Shown: positions 7,224-8,362 of the stretch, piece by piece
Layout of the letters: each line of letters starts with the position of its first letter
Position numbering within the stretch: the stretch's first letter is position 1
Source of the DNA: an uncultured Collinsella sp.
GTDB taxonomy: Bacteria > Actinomycetota > Coriobacteriia > Coriobacteriales > Coriobacteriaceae
Direction: 5' to 3'
Assembly: GCA_902495545.1 (NCBI GenBank)
Contig: CABUXM010000082.1
Coordinates: forward strand, 1-8,362
Length of the DNA: 8,362 nucleotides
Program-made: the position numbers and the translations under genes
The notes under the pieces: generated by a model
Databases searched by the model: none
Told to the model about the DNA's origin: nothing
Seen by the model: the letters and a program-made list of their open reading frames with translations, nothing else

Positions 7224-7249
7224 TAAACAAAACATGTAACGGAGTACAT

Positions 7250-8362
7250 ATGTCACCAAACAGCGATTCCATCTTTACTCAGGAGCTCTCGCGTCGCACC
7301 GCCCTCAAGGCCCTGTTCGGCGCCGCTTCTGCTGCAGTTCTTTTTGGCCTGCCTGCTCGCGCCCATGCTGCCGAGGCCAGCCAGGAAACCACCGACAAGC
7401 TGAGTGCCGCCCAGGCCCAGCTCGACGAGGTTCAGGCCCAGCTTGACAGCATCGCCAACGAGTACGCGGCGCTCGCTAACAAGAACGCTCAGACGCTCAA
7501 CGACATCGAGGGCGTTCAGGGTCAGATCGACGACACCCAGGAGCAGATCGACACCAAGAAGTCGGAGCTCAAGAAGAAGCGTAACGAGCTTTCCGATCGC
7601 GTGGCGGCAAGCTACAAGTCGGGTGGGACCAACATCTTGTCGTTGCTGCTTGCTTCTGGCTCGTTTGAGGAGCTCGTCGCCAACGCGCATTACGTTGAAA
7701 AGATCAACAAGAGCGACCGCGACGCCATCGAGGACATTCAGACCATCCAGGAAGAGCTCGATGCGCAAAAGACCGAGCTCGAGTCGCAGAAGGCCGACTT
7801 AGAGAAGCTCAAGGACCAGCAGACTGCCCAGATGCAGGACATGCAGGCCAAGCAGCAAGAAGTCCAGACCGTGCTGAACGGTCTTTCCGACGACGTCAAG
7901 GAGCTCATGGCTCAGCGCGATTCCGAGATCCTCGCTGCTGCCCAGGCTGAGGAGGCCGCTAGGAAGGCTGCCGCTGCCGCGGCTGCCGCGAACAAGAACA
8001 ATTCCTACTCGGGTGGTTCGAGCTCGGGTGGTGGATCGTACGCGCCCGGAACTCCGCAGCAGAATGCCGGCTCGGGCAAGCAGCAGGCTGTCGTCAACGC
8101 GTGCTACTCCACGCCTTCGCCGGGTCAGAACTGGTGCGCGGCGTGGGTCACCAATGTCTTCCGTAACGCCGGCGTTGGCTACTTTGGAGGCAATGCGTGC
8201 GACATGTTTAACGCCTGGTGCTATAGCTCCGACCGCTCGGCGCTGCAGGTGGGCATGATCGTGGCCGATTCCTCGCACAGCGGCACGGGTGCTCCGGGCC
8301 TTATCTACGGTCATGTGGGTATCTACGTTGGCGGCGGCATCGTTATGAGCAACGAGGGTGCC
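7250..8362 (+). CDS. Secreted coiled-coil peptidoglycan hydrolase (CwlO/PcsB-like, NlpC/P60- or CHAP-type catalytic domain), 3' end cut by the window
   Basis: A predicted exported enzyme that cuts peptidoglycan peptide bonds in cell-wall growth or daughter separation. The 371 residues in the window begin at an ATG with GGAG 5 nt upstream. Residues 1-40 form a signal peptide with a Tat-like SRRTALK motif at 14-20, a hydrophobic stretch at 21-34, and a likely cleavage site after AHA (38-40). A Gln/Glu/Lys-rich coiled coil spans about 43-230 and includes the conserved turn YKSGGTNILSLLLASGSFEE and HYVEKINKSDRD seen in CwlO/PcsB proteins. An Ala-rich stretch (about 232-247) and a Ser/Gly/Pro linker (about 250-279) lead into a papain-like domain: C296 in NWCAAWV is the likely nucleophile and H355 in YGHVGIYVGGG the likely base. 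Relatives are activated by FtsEX through the coiled coil; whether that holds here is inference. The C-terminus and the third catalytic residue lie outside the window. Confidence 0.88.
   Translation, partial: MSPNSDSIFTQELSRRTALKALFGAASAAVLFGLPARAHAAEASQETTDKLSAAQAQLDEVQAQLDSIANEYAALANKNAQTLNDIEGVQGQIDDTQEQIDTKKSELKKKRNELSDRVAASYKSGGTNILSLLLASGSFEELVANAHYVEKINKSDRDAIEDIQTIQEELDAQKTELESQKADLEKLKDQQTAQMQDMQAKQQEVQTVLNGLSDDVKELMAQRDSEILAAAQAEEAARKAAAAAAAANKNNSYSGGSSSGGGSYAPGTPQQNAGSGKQQAVVNACYSTPSPGQNWCAAWVTNVFRNAGVGYFGGNACDMFNAWCYSSDRSALQVGMIVADSSHSGTGAPGLIYGHVGIYVGGGIVMSNEGA

Noticed and set aside
6980..7249. Longer galE reading frame starting at 7249
   Set aside because: The extra 90 codons cover the divergent promoter region; TAGGAGA and the Rossmann N-terminus support the ATG at 6979.
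7253..7768. Minus-strand open frame opposite the hydrolase (171 codons)
   Set aside because: It is an antisense shadow of the coiled-coil region; the plus strand has a signal peptide, ribosome binding site and recognised domains.

Overview
The window looks like a chromosomal segment of a high-GC, anaerobic, gut-type actinobacterium, most likely Collinsella or a close relative in the Coriobacteriia. This is inferred from the style of the proteins (a glucan phosphorylase of 755 residues, a sugar ABC ATPase with a Lys-rich insert, a coiled-coil/papain-like cell-wall hydrolase with an RR signal) and from base composition; no database search was possible.

Layout: (1) 52-1251, plus strand: a MsmK/UgpC/MalK-type ATPase that powers sugar ABC importers, followed by a hairpin terminator (1324-1371). 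(2) 1372-1736: a gene-free stretch holding the most unusual feature of the window, a tandem array (1399-1696) of four units with a period of 80-81 bp. Each unit is a 57-bp inverted repeat with 16-bp arms and a loop of exactly 25 nt. (3) 1737-5698, minus strand: the glucan phosphorylase glgP, with a textbook terminator at 1737-1767, preceded by the 4-alpha-glucanotransferase malQ. The two genes are separated by 128 bp containing a strong GC-rich hairpin and a small inverted repeat next to the glgP ribosome binding site. A promoter with an internal palindrome lies upstream of malQ. (4) 5918-6979, minus strand: galE, UDP-glucose 4-epimerase, with its own promoter and terminator. (5) 7250-8362, plus strand and running off the window: a secreted coiled-coil peptidoglycan hydrolase of the CwlO/PcsB type with a Tat-like signal peptide.

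Functionally, most of the window concerns glucan and sugar use. The ATPase energises oligosaccharide import; MalQ rearranges maltodextrins by transglycosylation; GlgP releases glucose-1-phosphate from glucan ends; GalE interconverts UDP-glucose and UDP-galactose for the Leloir pathway or for surface polysaccharides. The hydrolase belongs to cell-wall growth or separation and is only a divergent neighbour of galE.

The protein-coding genes are ordinary. The candidate for something undescribed is the 1399-1696 array: eight 16-bp sites in strictly alternating orientation about every 40 bp, between two converging terminators. Nearly all imperfections in its stems remain G-U pairs if the plus strand is read as RNA.
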